From: Streptomyces sp. MMG1533
GTDB taxonomy: Bacteria; Actinomycetota; Actinomycetes; Streptomycetales; Streptomycetaceae
Direction: 5' to 3'
DNA length: 64,000 nucleotides
NCBI RefSeq assembly: GCF_001279775.1
Contig: NZ_LGDG01000235.1
Span: 1 to 64,000, forward strand
Part shown: piece after piece, positions 1 to 7,757 of the stretch
Numbering within the stretch: the stretch's first letter is position 1
Layout of the letters: each line of letters starts with the position of its first letter
The notes under the pieces: model-generated
Database searches by the model: none
Told to the model about the DNA's origin: nothing
What the model saw: the letters and a program-made list of their open reading frames with translations, nothing else
Program-made: the position numbers and the translations under genes

Positions 1-99
1 AACACCGACCCGAAGCCCTACGTCTGGACGAAGACCGCAGACGAGATCCTCGAACGCCTCGCCAGTTATCTGAACAGAATTCCCGACTCAGAAGACTAG
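1..99 (+). CDS. IS630-type transposase, C-terminal fragment (runs in from the left edge)
   Basis: The frame open from base 1 to the TAG at 97-99 encodes 32 residues containing DPKPYVWTKTADEILERL. This is the characteristic C-terminal tail of IS630/Tc1-mariner-type DDE transposases (the DPKPFxWTKTAD motif known from many actinobacterial copies). The catalytic DDE core would lie to the left of the window. The stop codon overlaps the gntP stop (minus strand, 96-98) in the palindrome CTAG, so there is no room for a right terminal inverted repeat before the neighbouring gene. Either the element is truncated here or it is an immobile remnant. Whether the upstream part is intact cannot be seen. Confidence 0.75.
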   Translation, partial: NTDPKPYVWTKTADEILERLASYLNRIPDSED

Positions 100-1493
100 A
101 TGATCAGCGAGAGGAGGAGGACCACACCGCCCGCGACCACCGAGATGATCGTCTCCATGACGGACCAGGTCTTGAGGGTCTGGCCTACGCTCAGGCCGAA
201 GTACTCCTTCACCAGCCAGAATCCGGCGTCGTTGACATGGCTGAAGAAGAGCGAACCGGCGCCGATGGCCAGGACGAGCAGGGCCGTGTGGGTCGTCGAC
301 ATGTCGGCGGCGAGCGGGGCGACCAGGCCGGCCGCCGAGATCGTCGCCACGGTCGCCGAGCCGGTGGCGAGCCGGATCGCGACCGCGATCAGCCAGGCCA
401 GCAGCAGCGCCGGGATCGACCAGTCCTTGGATATGTCCAGGATCATCTGGCCGACGCCGCAGTCGATCAGGGTCTGCTTGAAGCCGCCGCCCGCGCCGAC
501 GATCAGCAGGATGCCGGCGATGGGCGCGAGGCCCTTCTCGACGAGCTGGGAGACCCTCTCCTTGGCGAACCCGGCGGGTCGGAGCAGGGTGAAGATGCCC
601 ACCAGCACGGCGGCGAGCAGAGCGATCAGCGGGGAGCCGATGACGTCGAAGGTGCGCTGCACGGTGTGCGTCGGGTCGTCGATGACGATGTCGACCAGCG
701 CCTTGGAGAGCATCAGGACGACCGGCAGGAGGATCGTGGCGAGGGTCGCGCCGAAGCCGGGAGTCCGCTCCAGCTGGTCGGAGGCGCGCTGCGGGACCAT
801 CCGGTCCGGGGCGGGGACGTCCACCCAACGGGCCGCGTACCGGGAGAACAGCGGACCGGCGACGATCACGGTGGGGATGGCGACCAGGACGCCGAGCGCC
901 AGCGTGACGCCCAGGTTGGCCTTGACCGCGTCGATCGCGACCAGCGGGCCGGGGTGCGGCGGGACCAGGCCGTGCATCACGGACAGACCGGCGAGCGCCG
1001 GGATGCCGATGCGCATGAGCGAGTAGTTGCCGCGCTTGGCGACCATCAGCACGACCGGGATCAGCAGCACCACGCCGACCTCGAAGAACAGCGGCAGACC
1101 GATCACGGAGGCGATCAGCACCATCGCCCAGGGCATCGTGCGACCGTTCGCCTTCGCCAGGATCGTGTCGACGATCTGGTCGGCGCCTCCGGAGTCGGCG
1201 AGCATCTTGCCGAGGATCGCGCCCAGGGCGATCAGCACGCCCACGCCGGCCACCGTCGAGCCGAGCCCCGTGGTGAAGCTGGTGATCGCCTTGTCGAGCG
1301 GCGCCCCGGCGAACGCGCCGAGCGCCAGTGACCCGATGGTCAGCGACAGGAAGGCATGGAGCTTGAACTTGGTGATGAGCAGGACGATGACGGCTATGCC
1401 CGCCAGTACGGCGATGCCCAGCTGAGCGTGACCGGCCGATGTGATCGGCTCGGGTGCGTCCGCTGCCAGCATCTCGACACTGAGTCTGGTCAC
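96..1493 (-). CDS. gntP: Gluconate:H+ symporter, GntP family
   Basis: A 465-residue integral membrane protein, the usual size for GntP permeases, built of about a dozen hydrophobic helices with the family's glycine-rich stretches (for example GAGGGFKQTLIDCGVG, and SLFFSHVNDAGFW near the C-terminus). It should import gluconate or a related sugar acid across the cytoplasmic membrane. I keep the GTG start at 1491-1493 because AAGGGA lies a few bases upstream. An internal ATG at 1470-1472 has a poorer site. It lies downstream of gntK on the same strand with a repeat-filled 117-bp gap, and is probably co-transcribed and controlled by the divergent GntR. Confidence 0.93.
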   Translation of the reverse strand: MTRLSVEMLAADAPEPITSAGHAQLGIAVLAGIAVIVLLITKFKLHAFLSLTIGSLALGAFAGAPLDKAITSFTTGLGSTVAGVGVLIALGAILGKMLADSGGADQIVDTILAKANGRTMPWAMVLIASVIGLPLFFEVGVVLLIPVVLMVAKRGNYSLMRIGIPALAGLSVMHGLVPPHPGPLVAIDAVKANLGVTLALGVLVAIPTVIVAGPLFSRYAARWVDVPAPDRMVPQRASDQLERTPGFGATLATILLPVVLMLSKALVDIVIDDPTHTVQRTFDVIGSPLIALLAAVLVGIFTLLRPAGFAKERVSQLVEKGLAPIAGILLIVGAGGGFKQTLIDCGVGQMILDISKDWSIPALLLAWLIAVAIRLATGSATVATISAAGLVAPLAADMSTTHTALLVLAIGAGSLFFSHVNDAGFWLVKEYFGLSVGQTLKTWSVMETIISVVAGGVVLLLSLII

Positions 1494-1523
1494 GGGGTTC
1501 CCTTGCAGGTACGGGGATGGGGA

Positions 1524-1623
1524 GGGGTGTTTCTCGGTACTGAGGGGTGTTGCTCGGTATTGCGGGGTGTTTCTCGGTGCTTCGAGGGACTGCCGGGGTA
1601 CTTCGAGGGACTACCGGGGTGCG
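1524..1623. repeat. Short tandem repeats between gntK and gntP
   Basis: Three copies of a 20-bp unit beginning GGGGTGTTTCTCGGT start at 1524, 1544 and 1564. Two copies of CTTCGAGGGACT followed by CCGGGGT follow with 21-bp spacing (1580 and 1601), the last running into the gntK stop codon at 1611-1613. The units are imperfect. They fill the whole gap between the two gluconate genes and do not form a terminator-like hairpin. Confidence 0.8.
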
Positions 1624-2129
1624 TCGGGCAGGACGCTCAGTGCCTCGGCGGCGCGCTCGGTGATCTCCTCCGGGCTGCCGGAGACGTCCACGGCGACTCC
1701 CGCCTCGTCCGCCTGGAGCGGCTGGAGCGTGGCGAACTGGGAGTCCAGCAGCGCGGTGGGCATGAAATGACCCTGCCGGTGCGCCATACGGTCCTCGATC
1801 AGCGCCCGGTCGCCCGCGAGGTGCACGAACACGACATCGGGAGCCACGGCCCTGAGCCGGTCGCGGTACGACCGCTTCAGCGCCGAACAGCTGACCACCC
1901 CACCGAGCCCGGCCCGCCCGTGCGCCCAGGCACCGATGGCGTCCAGCCACGGCCACCGGTCAGCGTCCTCGAGCGGGGTGCCGGCCGACATCTTGTCGAT
2001 GTTGGCCTGCGGGTGGAAGTCGTCGCCCTCGGCGTACGGGACGCCCAGCCGGGCCGCGAGCAGGGGACCGATCGTGGTCTTGCCCGTGCCGGCGACGCCC
2101 ATCACCACGACGACGTGAGGGGTACGCAT
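1611..2129 (-). CDS. gntK: Gluconokinase
   Basis: The 172-residue product phosphorylates gluconate to 6-phosphogluconate with ATP, feeding the pentose-phosphate pathway. A P-loop GVAGTGKTT sits at residues 11-19 and the family signature GDDFHPQANIDKM follows, as in GntK/IdnK kinases of about 170 residues. The frame is open upstream to 2300, but the ATG at 2127-2129 (MRTPHVVVVMGVAG) has a GAGG site at good distance and gives the standard N-terminus. It is divergent from gntR and upstream of gntP. The last codons overlap the intergenic tandem repeat. Confidence 0.94.
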   Translation of the reverse strand: MRTPHVVVVMGVAGTGKTTIGPLLAARLGVPYAEGDDFHPQANIDKMSAGTPLEDADRWPWLDAIGAWAHGRAGLGGVVSCSALKRSYRDRLRAVAPDVVFVHLAGDRALIEDRMAHRQGHFMPTALLDSQFATLQPLQADEAGVAVDVSGSPEEITERAAEALSVLPDAPR

Positions 2130-2225
2130 CACTGCCTCGCTGTCTTCCTCGACATTCCGACGTCGACATCTGACGTCGGCCACACTGAAACGCATTAGGT
2201 ACGACGAATTCAAGAGCCTGTGACA

Positions 2226-2242
2226 AATAAGTCTGACTTTTT
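2226..2242. promoter_or_regulatory. Palindromic candidate operator in the gntK/gntR divergent promoter region
   Basis: The sequence AATAAGTCTGACTTTTT contains the perfect inverted repeat AAGTC-T-GACTT (2229-2239), extended by AA/TT on both flanks after one mismatch. It lies about 32 bp before the gntR start and 84 bp before the gntK start. Its place in the only divergent control region fits autoregulation by the GntR protein. Binding is inferred, not shown. Confidence 0.4.
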
Positions 2243-2273
2243 GCTGGTGTGACGTGACCCGTACGCTGAGTGC

Positions 2274-2975
2274 ATGAGCACATCGGGCCGGGGGCTGCAC
2301 GGCCGAGTACTGGAGACCCTCGGTCCCGCCATCACCGCAGGCGAGTACCCGCCGGGCAGCGTCCTGCGCACCGACGAGCTGGCCCAGAGCTTCGACGTCT
2401 CACGCTCCGTGATGCGCGAGGCGGTCCGCGTCCTGGAGTCCATGCACCTCGTCGAGTCCCGCCGCCGAGTGGGCGTGACGGTGCTTCCCACGAACGAGTG
2501 GAACGTCTACGACCCCCAGGTCATCCGCTGGCGCCTGGCCGGCGCCGACCGCGCCCGGCAGCTGCGCTCCCTCACGGTCCTGCGCTCCGCGATCGAACCG
2601 GTCGCCGCGGGCCTCGCCGCCAAGTACGCCACCGCCGACCAGTGCGCCGAACTCACCGAGTGCGCCCTGGGCATGGTGGCCCACTCGCGCGGCCACCAGC
2701 TGGAGGGCTACCTCATCCACGACGTCGCCTTCCACCGCGTCATCCTCAACGCCTCCGGCAACGAGATGTTCGCCCGCCTCGGCGACGTCGTCGCCGAAGT
2801 CCTCGCCGGCCGCACCCACCACGAGGTCATGTTCGAGGACCCCGACCCGGCCGCCGTCACCCTCCACGTCCAGGTCGCCGAAGCGGTCCGGGCGGGCGAC
2901 GCCACCCGCGCGGAGACACTGACCCGCGAGATCACCGTGGGCGCCCTCCAGGAGCTGGACATCCTCGCGCCGTAA
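2274..2975 (+). CDS. gntR: GntR/FadR-subfamily transcriptional regulator of the gluconate genes
   Basis: A 233-residue protein with an N-terminal winged helix (about residues 8-75, recognition helix around DVSRSVMREAVRVLE) and an all-helical FCD ligand-binding domain (about 95-225). The likely metal-binding Asp/His pattern is seen in IHDVAFHRVIL. Members of this subfamily repress sugar-acid catabolic operons and release DNA on binding gluconate or a phosphorylated derivative. Divergence from gntK and gntP makes those its likely targets. Start ATG 2274. Confidence 0.9.
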   Translation: MSTSGRGLHGRVLETLGPAITAGEYPPGSVLRTDELAQSFDVSRSVMREAVRVLESMHLVESRRRVGVTVLPTNEWNVYDPQVIRWRLAGADRARQLRSLTVLRSAIEPVAAGLAAKYATADQCAELTECALGMVAHSRGHQLEGYLIHDVAFHRVILNASGNEMFARLGDVVAEVLAGRTHHEVMFEDPDPAAVTLHVQVAEAVRAGDATRAETLTREITVGALQELDILAP

Positions 2976-2980
2976 CCGGC

Positions 2981-3403
2981 TCAGTCGAGGAAGCTTCCGT
3001 CCACGTACACCCACGCACCGTCCACCCGCTCGAACCGGCTCCGCTCGTGCAGCGAACCGCCACGGAACGCGGCCCGGAAGGTCACCGTGCCGGTGGCGTG
3101 GAACGCCGACCCCTCGCTCGTGGCGAGGATCTCCAGCCCGGTCCAGCGCATGCCGGGGTCGAAGTCGACCCGGGGCGGCCGGGTCCGGGGGTGCCAGGTG
3201 CGCAGCAGGTATCCCTCGTCGCGCTTCACGAAAGCGCTGTAGCGCGAACGCATCAGCGATTCGGCGGTCGGTGCCGAGGCCTCACCCCGGTGGAATCGGC
3301 CACAGCACTGTTCGTACGTCTCCGCAAGACCGCAAGGGCACGAGGGCTTGTGAGCAGGGGCGGAAGGGCTCTGGGGCCGGAGATGCGAGGTACGTCGGGG
3401 CAT
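2981..3403 (-). CDS. YchJ/UPF0225-type SEC-C motif protein
   Basis: A 140-residue protein with an N-terminal SEC-C zinc motif (CPCGLAETYEQCCGRFHRG) followed by the YchJ-like middle with LMRSRYSAFV. SEC-C motifs bind zinc and mediate contacts, as in SecA, but the function of stand-alone YchJ proteins is unknown. The reading frame is open further upstream. I chose the ATG at 3401-3403, which gives the short leader typical of the family. It is convergent with gntR, with only 5 bp between the stops. Confidence 0.85.
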   Translation of the reverse strand: MPRRTSHLRPQSPSAPAHKPSCPCGLAETYEQCCGRFHRGEASAPTAESLMRSRYSAFVKRDEGYLLRTWHPRTRPPRVDFDPGMRWTGLEILATSEGSAFHATGTVTFRAAFRGGSLHERSRFERVDGAWVYVDGSFLD

Positions 3404-3774
3404 GACCGCCATTCTGCTAGAACATCGCCTGTGGGAAACCTGTGAAGCGCCTGCTGGGACTCGCGCACATCGTGTGCGAGTCGTGCGCCACACCCTTCAT
3501 CGAACCTCCCTGCGGCGTGGCGTGAAGACGACTTGTTGTCCAACTCTTCGCCCACCAACGTGGGTTGAGCACTTGAGCATCAGGAGTCACAAGCGTGTGC
3601 GCTTGACCCGGGCGGCCGTCCGTCCGGGGCACTGACGGGGGAAGCTGATGCGGTATCCGCGGACCGACGCGCCCTTGCGCGCCGGGGGCCTCCGCTTGCA
3701 CCGTGACGAAACCTCTCCCTTCTGCCGTCTCTTGGTGCCTGTCGATCGGTGCCCGAGAAGGGATTGGAGGGGGA
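3404..3774. other. Leader region upstream of the CIS operon
   Basis: 371 bp without a convincing gene. It must hold the divergent promoters for the SEC-C gene and the CIS operon. A 6-bp inverted repeat CGCACA-TCG-TGTGCG sits at 3464-3478. The reading frame of the sheath gene stays open back to 3703, but nothing upstream of the strong ribosome binding site at 3775 resembles a sheath N-terminus. I see no clear -35/-10 pair. Confidence 0.5.
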
Positions 3775-5640
3775 ATGCCGACGAATGCAGTGAGCGCCGC
3801 CAGGCCGACGTATCCCGGCGTCTATGTCGAAGAGCTTCCCAGCAGCACCCGCACCATCTCCGCCGTGACCACGTCGGTGACCGCCTTCGTGGGACACACC
3901 CGGCGCGGTCCGCTGAACGAGCCGGTGCGCGTCACCGGCTTCACCGAGTTCGAGCGGCGCTTCGGCGGGCTCGGCTCGAAGAGTGCCCTCGCCTACGCGG
4001 TGCACCAGTTCTTCGGCAACGGCGGCACCGTCGCCGTGATCGTCCGGGTCGCCAAGGCCGGCAGCGGCAAGTCCGCCTGCGTCGTCCTGGAGTCCACCGA
4101 GGGCCACAGCGAGAGCCGCGTTCTCGAAGTCCACGCCAAGGAACCCGGCGGGTGGGGCAGCGGCCTGCGCGTCGCCGTCGACTACGACACCCCCGACCCC
4201 GACGAGACCTTCAACCTGCGGGTCTACGACGCCAAGGGCGACGCCCGCGAGAGCTTCACCGGGCTGTCCATGGACGCCTCGAACGGGCGGTACGCGCCGA
4301 CCGTGATCAACGCGGGGTCGCGGCTCATCCGCGTCGAGGCCGTCGGCGAAGGGCGCCCCGACCCGTCCGGCACCGTCTCCAAGCCGTTCGGGCACGAACT
4401 GCCCGACCTGGCCGTCGACCTGACCGTCAAGATCGGCGACGTGGAGCGGGAGTTCACGCTCTACGACCCCGACTGCGACGGCGAAGCCCCGTGCAGCGTG
4501 GCCGAGTTGGCGCTGCTGCTCGAACGCAAGCTGCGGGCGCTGCCCGACGCGCCGGGCAAGCACGCCTTCGCGGGCGCCGAGGTCACCGCCTTCGGCCGGC
4601 GCATCCAGGTCGTCGCGGGCTCCACCGACCCCGACGACGTCGTCCGCTTCCTCGGCGAGTGCGCCAACGACCTGGGCCTGGAGGCCTCGGTCAACCCGCC
4701 GGTCTTCCCGCTGGAGGGCGGCGAGGACGGCGAGGCTCCCGGACCGCGCGACCTCATCGGCTCCGAGGCCGACAAGACCGGCATCCAGGCTTTGCGCGGC
4801 GTCGCCGACGTCAACCTGCTGGCGCTGCCCGAACTCGCGTCGTACGAGAAGACCGAGGACATGCTCACGGTCGTCTCGGCGGCCCAGCGGCTCTGCCAGG
4901 AGCGACGGATCTTCCTGCTGGTCGACGCGCCCAGCACCTGGGTGAGCGTCGACACCGCACGGGCCGGCCTCTCGGCCTTCGACGCCGTCCGCGGCAACCA
5001 CGCCGGTCTGTACTTCCCGCACCTGCAGCTCACCGACCCGCTCACCGGCCGGCTGCGGTCCTTCCCGCCGTCCGGCGCGGTCGCGGGCGTCATCGCGCGC
5101 ACCGACTCCGAGCGCGGCGTGTGGAAGGCGCCGGCCGGCACCGAGGCGCGGCTCGCGGGCGTGCACTCGCTCACCGTCGACCTGACCGACCGCGAGACCG
5201 GGCTGCTCAACCCGCTCGGCGTCAACTGCCTGCGGACGTTCCCGCTGACGGGCCCGCTGGTGTGGGGCGCGCGCACCCTTGAGGGGTCCGACGCGCTCGA
5301 CAGCGAGTGGAAGTACGTGCCCGTGCGGCGGCTCGCACTGCACGTGGAGGAGAGCCTCCAGCGCGGCCTGCAGTGGGTCGTGTTCGAGCCCAACGACGAG
5401 AGCCTGTGGCAGCAGATCCGCCTCGGCGCCTCCTCGTACCTGCACACGCTCTTCCGCCAGGGCGCCTTCAAGGGCAGCACCCCGCGAGAGGCGTACTTCG
5501 TCAAGTGCGACCACGAGACCACGACCGACGAGGACGTCGCGAACGGTGTCGTCAACGTCCTGGTGGGGATCGCGCCGGTCCGGCCGGCCGAGTTCGTCGT
5601 CGTCAAGATCCAGCAGACGTCGGGGCAGTTCGCGCTCTAG
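3775..5640 (+). CDS. Contractile injection system sheath protein
   Basis: A 621-residue phage-tail-sheath-type protein. The N-terminus YPGVYVEELPSSTRTI and the C-terminal domain (about residues 500-615, including WKYVPVRRLALHVEESLQRG and FVVVKIQQ) are the conserved sheath regions whose strands interlock between subunits. The middle is the variable protease-resistant domain. Subunits assemble in helical rings around the tube, and contraction drives the tube forward. The start at ATG 3775 is set by GGAGGGGGA immediately upstream. It is the first gene of the 30-kb operon, and the tube gene follows after 34 bp. Confidence 0.95.
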   Translation: MPTNAVSAARPTYPGVYVEELPSSTRTISAVTTSVTAFVGHTRRGPLNEPVRVTGFTEFERRFGGLGSKSALAYAVHQFFGNGGTVAVIVRVAKAGSGKSACVVLESTEGHSESRVLEVHAKEPGGWGSGLRVAVDYDTPDPDETFNLRVYDAKGDARESFTGLSMDASNGRYAPTVINAGSRLIRVEAVGEGRPDPSGTVSKPFGHELPDLAVDLTVKIGDVEREFTLYDPDCDGEAPCSVAELALLLERKLRALPDAPGKHAFAGAEVTAFGRRIQVVAGSTDPDDVVRFLGECANDLGLEASVNPPVFPLEGGEDGEAPGPRDLIGSEADKTGIQALRGVADVNLLALPELASYEKTEDMLTVVSAAQRLCQERRIFLLVDAPSTWVSVDTARAGLSAFDAVRGNHAGLYFPHLQLTDPLTGRLRSFPPSGAVAGVIARTDSERGVWKAPAGTEARLAGVHSLTVDLTDRETGLLNPLGVNCLRTFPLTGPLVWGARTLEGSDALDSEWKYVPVRRLALHVEESLQRGLQWVVFEPNDESLWQQIRLGASSYLHTLFRQGAFKGSTPREAYFVKCDHETTTDEDVANGVVNVLVGIAPVRPAEFVVVKIQQTSGQFAL

Positions 5641-5674
5641 CGCCCGCAGATTCATGGAGAGCTGAAGGAATCCG

Positions 5675-6199
5675 ATGGCTGAGTTCACGGTCAACGCGCA
5701 TCGATTCGACCCCTACAAGAACTTCAAGTTCCTGGTCCTGTGGGACGGTCGTACGGTCGCCGGCATCAGCAAGATCAGTCCGCTGAAGCGGACCACGGAG
5801 GTCGTCAAGCACCGCCACGGCGGCGACCCCTCCTCCCCGCGCAAGTCGCCGGGCCGCTCCGAGTTCGAGGGCATCACCCTGGAGCGCGGGGTCACCCACG
5901 ACCCCGAGTTCGACCGCTGGGCCAACAAGGTCTGGCAGGTCGGCGCGGGGCTCGGCTCCGAGGTGTCCCTGGCCGACTTCCGCAAGGACATCGTGATCCA
6001 GGTCCTCAACGAGGCCGGGCAGGTGGCCGTCTCGCACAAGCTGTACCGGACCTGGCCCAGCGAGTACCAGGTGCTCGGCGAACTCGACGCCAACGCCAAC
6101 GCGGTGGCGATCCAGTCGCTGAAGCTCGAGTGCGAGGGCTGGGAGCGGGACTACGAGGTGCCCGAACCGGAGGAGCCGTCGTTCCTCAACCCAGCCTGA
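5675..6199 (+). CDS. CIS inner tube protein (gp19/Hcp-like)
   Basis: A 174-residue T4 gp19-type tail tube protein. It opens with the family's N-terminal strand (FDPYKNFKFLVLWDGRTVAGISK) and carries the conserved FEGITLERGV segment, with an acidic C-terminus. Hexameric rings stack to form the tube inside the sheath. AAGGAA precedes ATG 5675. Only one tube gene of this type is present, whereas Afp/PVC particles carry several. The pairing directly behind the sheath is the rule in these systems. Confidence 0.95.
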   Translation: MAEFTVNAHRFDPYKNFKFLVLWDGRTVAGISKISPLKRTTEVVKHRHGGDPSSPRKSPGRSEFEGITLERGVTHDPEFDRWANKVWQVGAGLGSEVSLADFRKDIVIQVLNEAGQVAVSHKLYRTWPSEYQVLGELDANANAVAIQSLKLECEGWERDYEVPEPEEPSFLNPA

Positions 6200-6232
6200 G
6201 CCGACGGTAGTTGAGGGAGTCGGGGGGACGGT

Positions 6233-6976
6233 ATGACGATCACCGGAGCGGCCGAACTGCTGGCCGCCTGGGAGGCGGGACTTGCCGAGGCGCCGGTCGG
6301 GCGCGCGCTGCTGCTGCACCGTGCGGCGCGGCCCGACGTCGATGCCGGGCGGCTGCCTTCGGTGCCCGTCGGCGAGCGCGAGGCGGACCTGTTCGCGCTG
6401 CGCCGGGCGCTGTTCGGCGAGCGGATGCAGGTGCGGCTGGAGTGCGCGGCGTGCGGCGCGGACATGGAGTTCGAGCTGGACGCCGGAGAGCTCGCCGGTT
6501 CGCTGGGCGGGCGTGGCGAGCGGGTCGTACCGGTTCAACAGGACGGCTGGGAGGTCGAGTTCCGGTTGCCCGGCGTCGCCGACCTGGCGGCGGCGGCCCG
6601 TGCGGCGGACCCGCGTACGGCGCTGCTCGCGCGGTGCCTGGTGTCGGCGGTGCACGACGGGACGGCGGTGCCGGTGGGCGGATCGGCGGCGGGGGAGTTG
6701 CCCGCGGCCGTGCAGCGCCGGATCGCCGAGGCGGTCGAGGCGGCTGATCCGGGCGCCGATCTGACGCTCAACGTGGCCTGCCCCGAGTGCGGGCAGGCCA
6801 CCCGGGCCGAGCTCGACATCGCCTCCTACCTGTGGACCGAACTGGACGCCTGGGCGCGGGACGTGCTGCTCGACGTCCATCTGCTCGCCACCGCGTACGG
6901 GTGGAGCGAGCCGGAGATCCTCGCGCTCAGCCCGCTGCGACGCCGCTACTACCTGGAGCTGTGTGCGGATGTCTGA
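6233..6976 (+). CDS. T4 gp26-like baseplate assembly protein with two CxxC pairs
   Basis: A 247-residue protein that matches the gp26-type baseplate proteins found next to tube genes in CIS and related loci. Visible marks are CAAC (about residue 76) and CPEC (about residue 183), which could together bind zinc, and the conserved end WSEPEILALSPLRRRYYLELC. In T4, gp26 helps assemble the hub, and an assembly role is inferred here. ATG 6233 follows a GGGGGGAC run. The end overlaps the next gene by 8 bp, indicating coupled translation. Confidence 0.8.
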   Translation: MTITGAAELLAAWEAGLAEAPVGRALLLHRAARPDVDAGRLPSVPVGEREADLFALRRALFGERMQVRLECAACGADMEFELDAGELAGSLGGRGERVVPVQQDGWEVEFRLPGVADLAAAARAADPRTALLARCLVSAVHDGTAVPVGGSAAGELPAAVQRRIAEAVEAADPGADLTLNVACPECGQATRAELDIASYLWTELDAWARDVLLDVHLLATAYGWSEPEILALSPLRRRYYLELCADV

Positions 6977-7709
6977 CTCCTCTGCGGGGCGGTCGGGGCC
7001 CGACTTCCTCGACCGGCTGATCGCCCGGCACACCGCACCGGCCGCCACCCCGCGCCCGGGGCGGGTGCGGCCCCGGCTGCCCGGCCCCTTCGAACGGGTC
7101 GAGGCGGTACGGGCACAGGCGGCGACACCGGACGGGGACGGGCTGCTGTGGCCCTCCGCCACGCCGACGGTCGTACCGCCACCGGACTCGCCAAGGCCGG
7201 CCGCGACCGGCGAGGCCCGGGTGCACACGGAACGGGAGCGGACCGTCGTACGCACCGAACGGGCGCCCGCCGAACCGGACCCGCGCCCTGCCGCACAAGC
7301 CGCGCCCGAGGTCCCGCTGCTGCGGCCCGCCGCGCCACTCGCACCGCGGCAGATGCCCTCCGCCGCCGTGCGGCGTGCGGCGGGACCAGGGCGTCCCGAC
7401 CGGGGCGCCGACCGGCCCGCGGCGTCCGTGCCCGCCCCCTCGGGTGCGCACGCCGCTTCCCCCGCCGTCGTGTCCGCGGCGCTGCGCCCCGGCGCCGCGG
7501 ACACGACGGCAGCGCGGGACGCGGTACGGCAGGCCGCGGCCCGGCGACCCCCGCGGGCGGCCGAGCAGGTGGTGCAGGTGCAGATCGGGCGGTTGGAAGT
7601 GACGGCGGCCGAGGCGCCGCCCGGCGGCGCGCGGCAGCGGGCGCCGAAGGCGGGGCGTGCGGGAGCGACCGTGAGCCTCGCGGAGTACCTGGCACGGGGG
7701 CGCGAGTGA
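6969..7709 (+). CDS. CIS-associated protein of unknown function with disordered Pro/Ala/Arg-rich body
   Basis: The 246-residue product is mostly low complexity. Only the first 25 residues (FLDRLIARHTAP) and the last 50, with VVQVQIGRLEVTA and the end SLAEYLARGRE, look structured. Short tails of this VxIGRxEV...LxxYL pattern occur in proteins encoded beside gp26-like and DUF4255 genes in other CIS loci. I chose ATG 6969 over the in-frame GTG at 6963 because GGAG (6955-6958) is correctly spaced for it. Function unknown; a baseplate or cap adaptor is one possibility. Confidence 0.7.
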   Translation: MSDSSAGRSGPDFLDRLIARHTAPAATPRPGRVRPRLPGPFERVEAVRAQAATPDGDGLLWPSATPTVVPPPDSPRPAATGEARVHTERERTVVRTERAPAEPDPRPAAQAAPEVPLLRPAAPLAPRQMPSAAVRRAAGPGRPDRGADRPAASVPAPSGAHAASPAVVSAALRPGAADTTAARDAVRQAAARRPPRAAEQVVQVQIGRLEVTAAEAPPGGARQRAPKAGRAGATVSLAEYLARGRE

Positions 7710-7757
7710 GCCGCACACAGGCAGCAGTGGGACGAACGGAACCGAGGAACTGACGTC

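Noticed and set aside
3703..3774. N-terminal extension of the sheath protein
   Set aside because: The strong GGAGGGGGA site and the typical sheath start at 3775 make the upstream in-frame codons unlikely to be translated.
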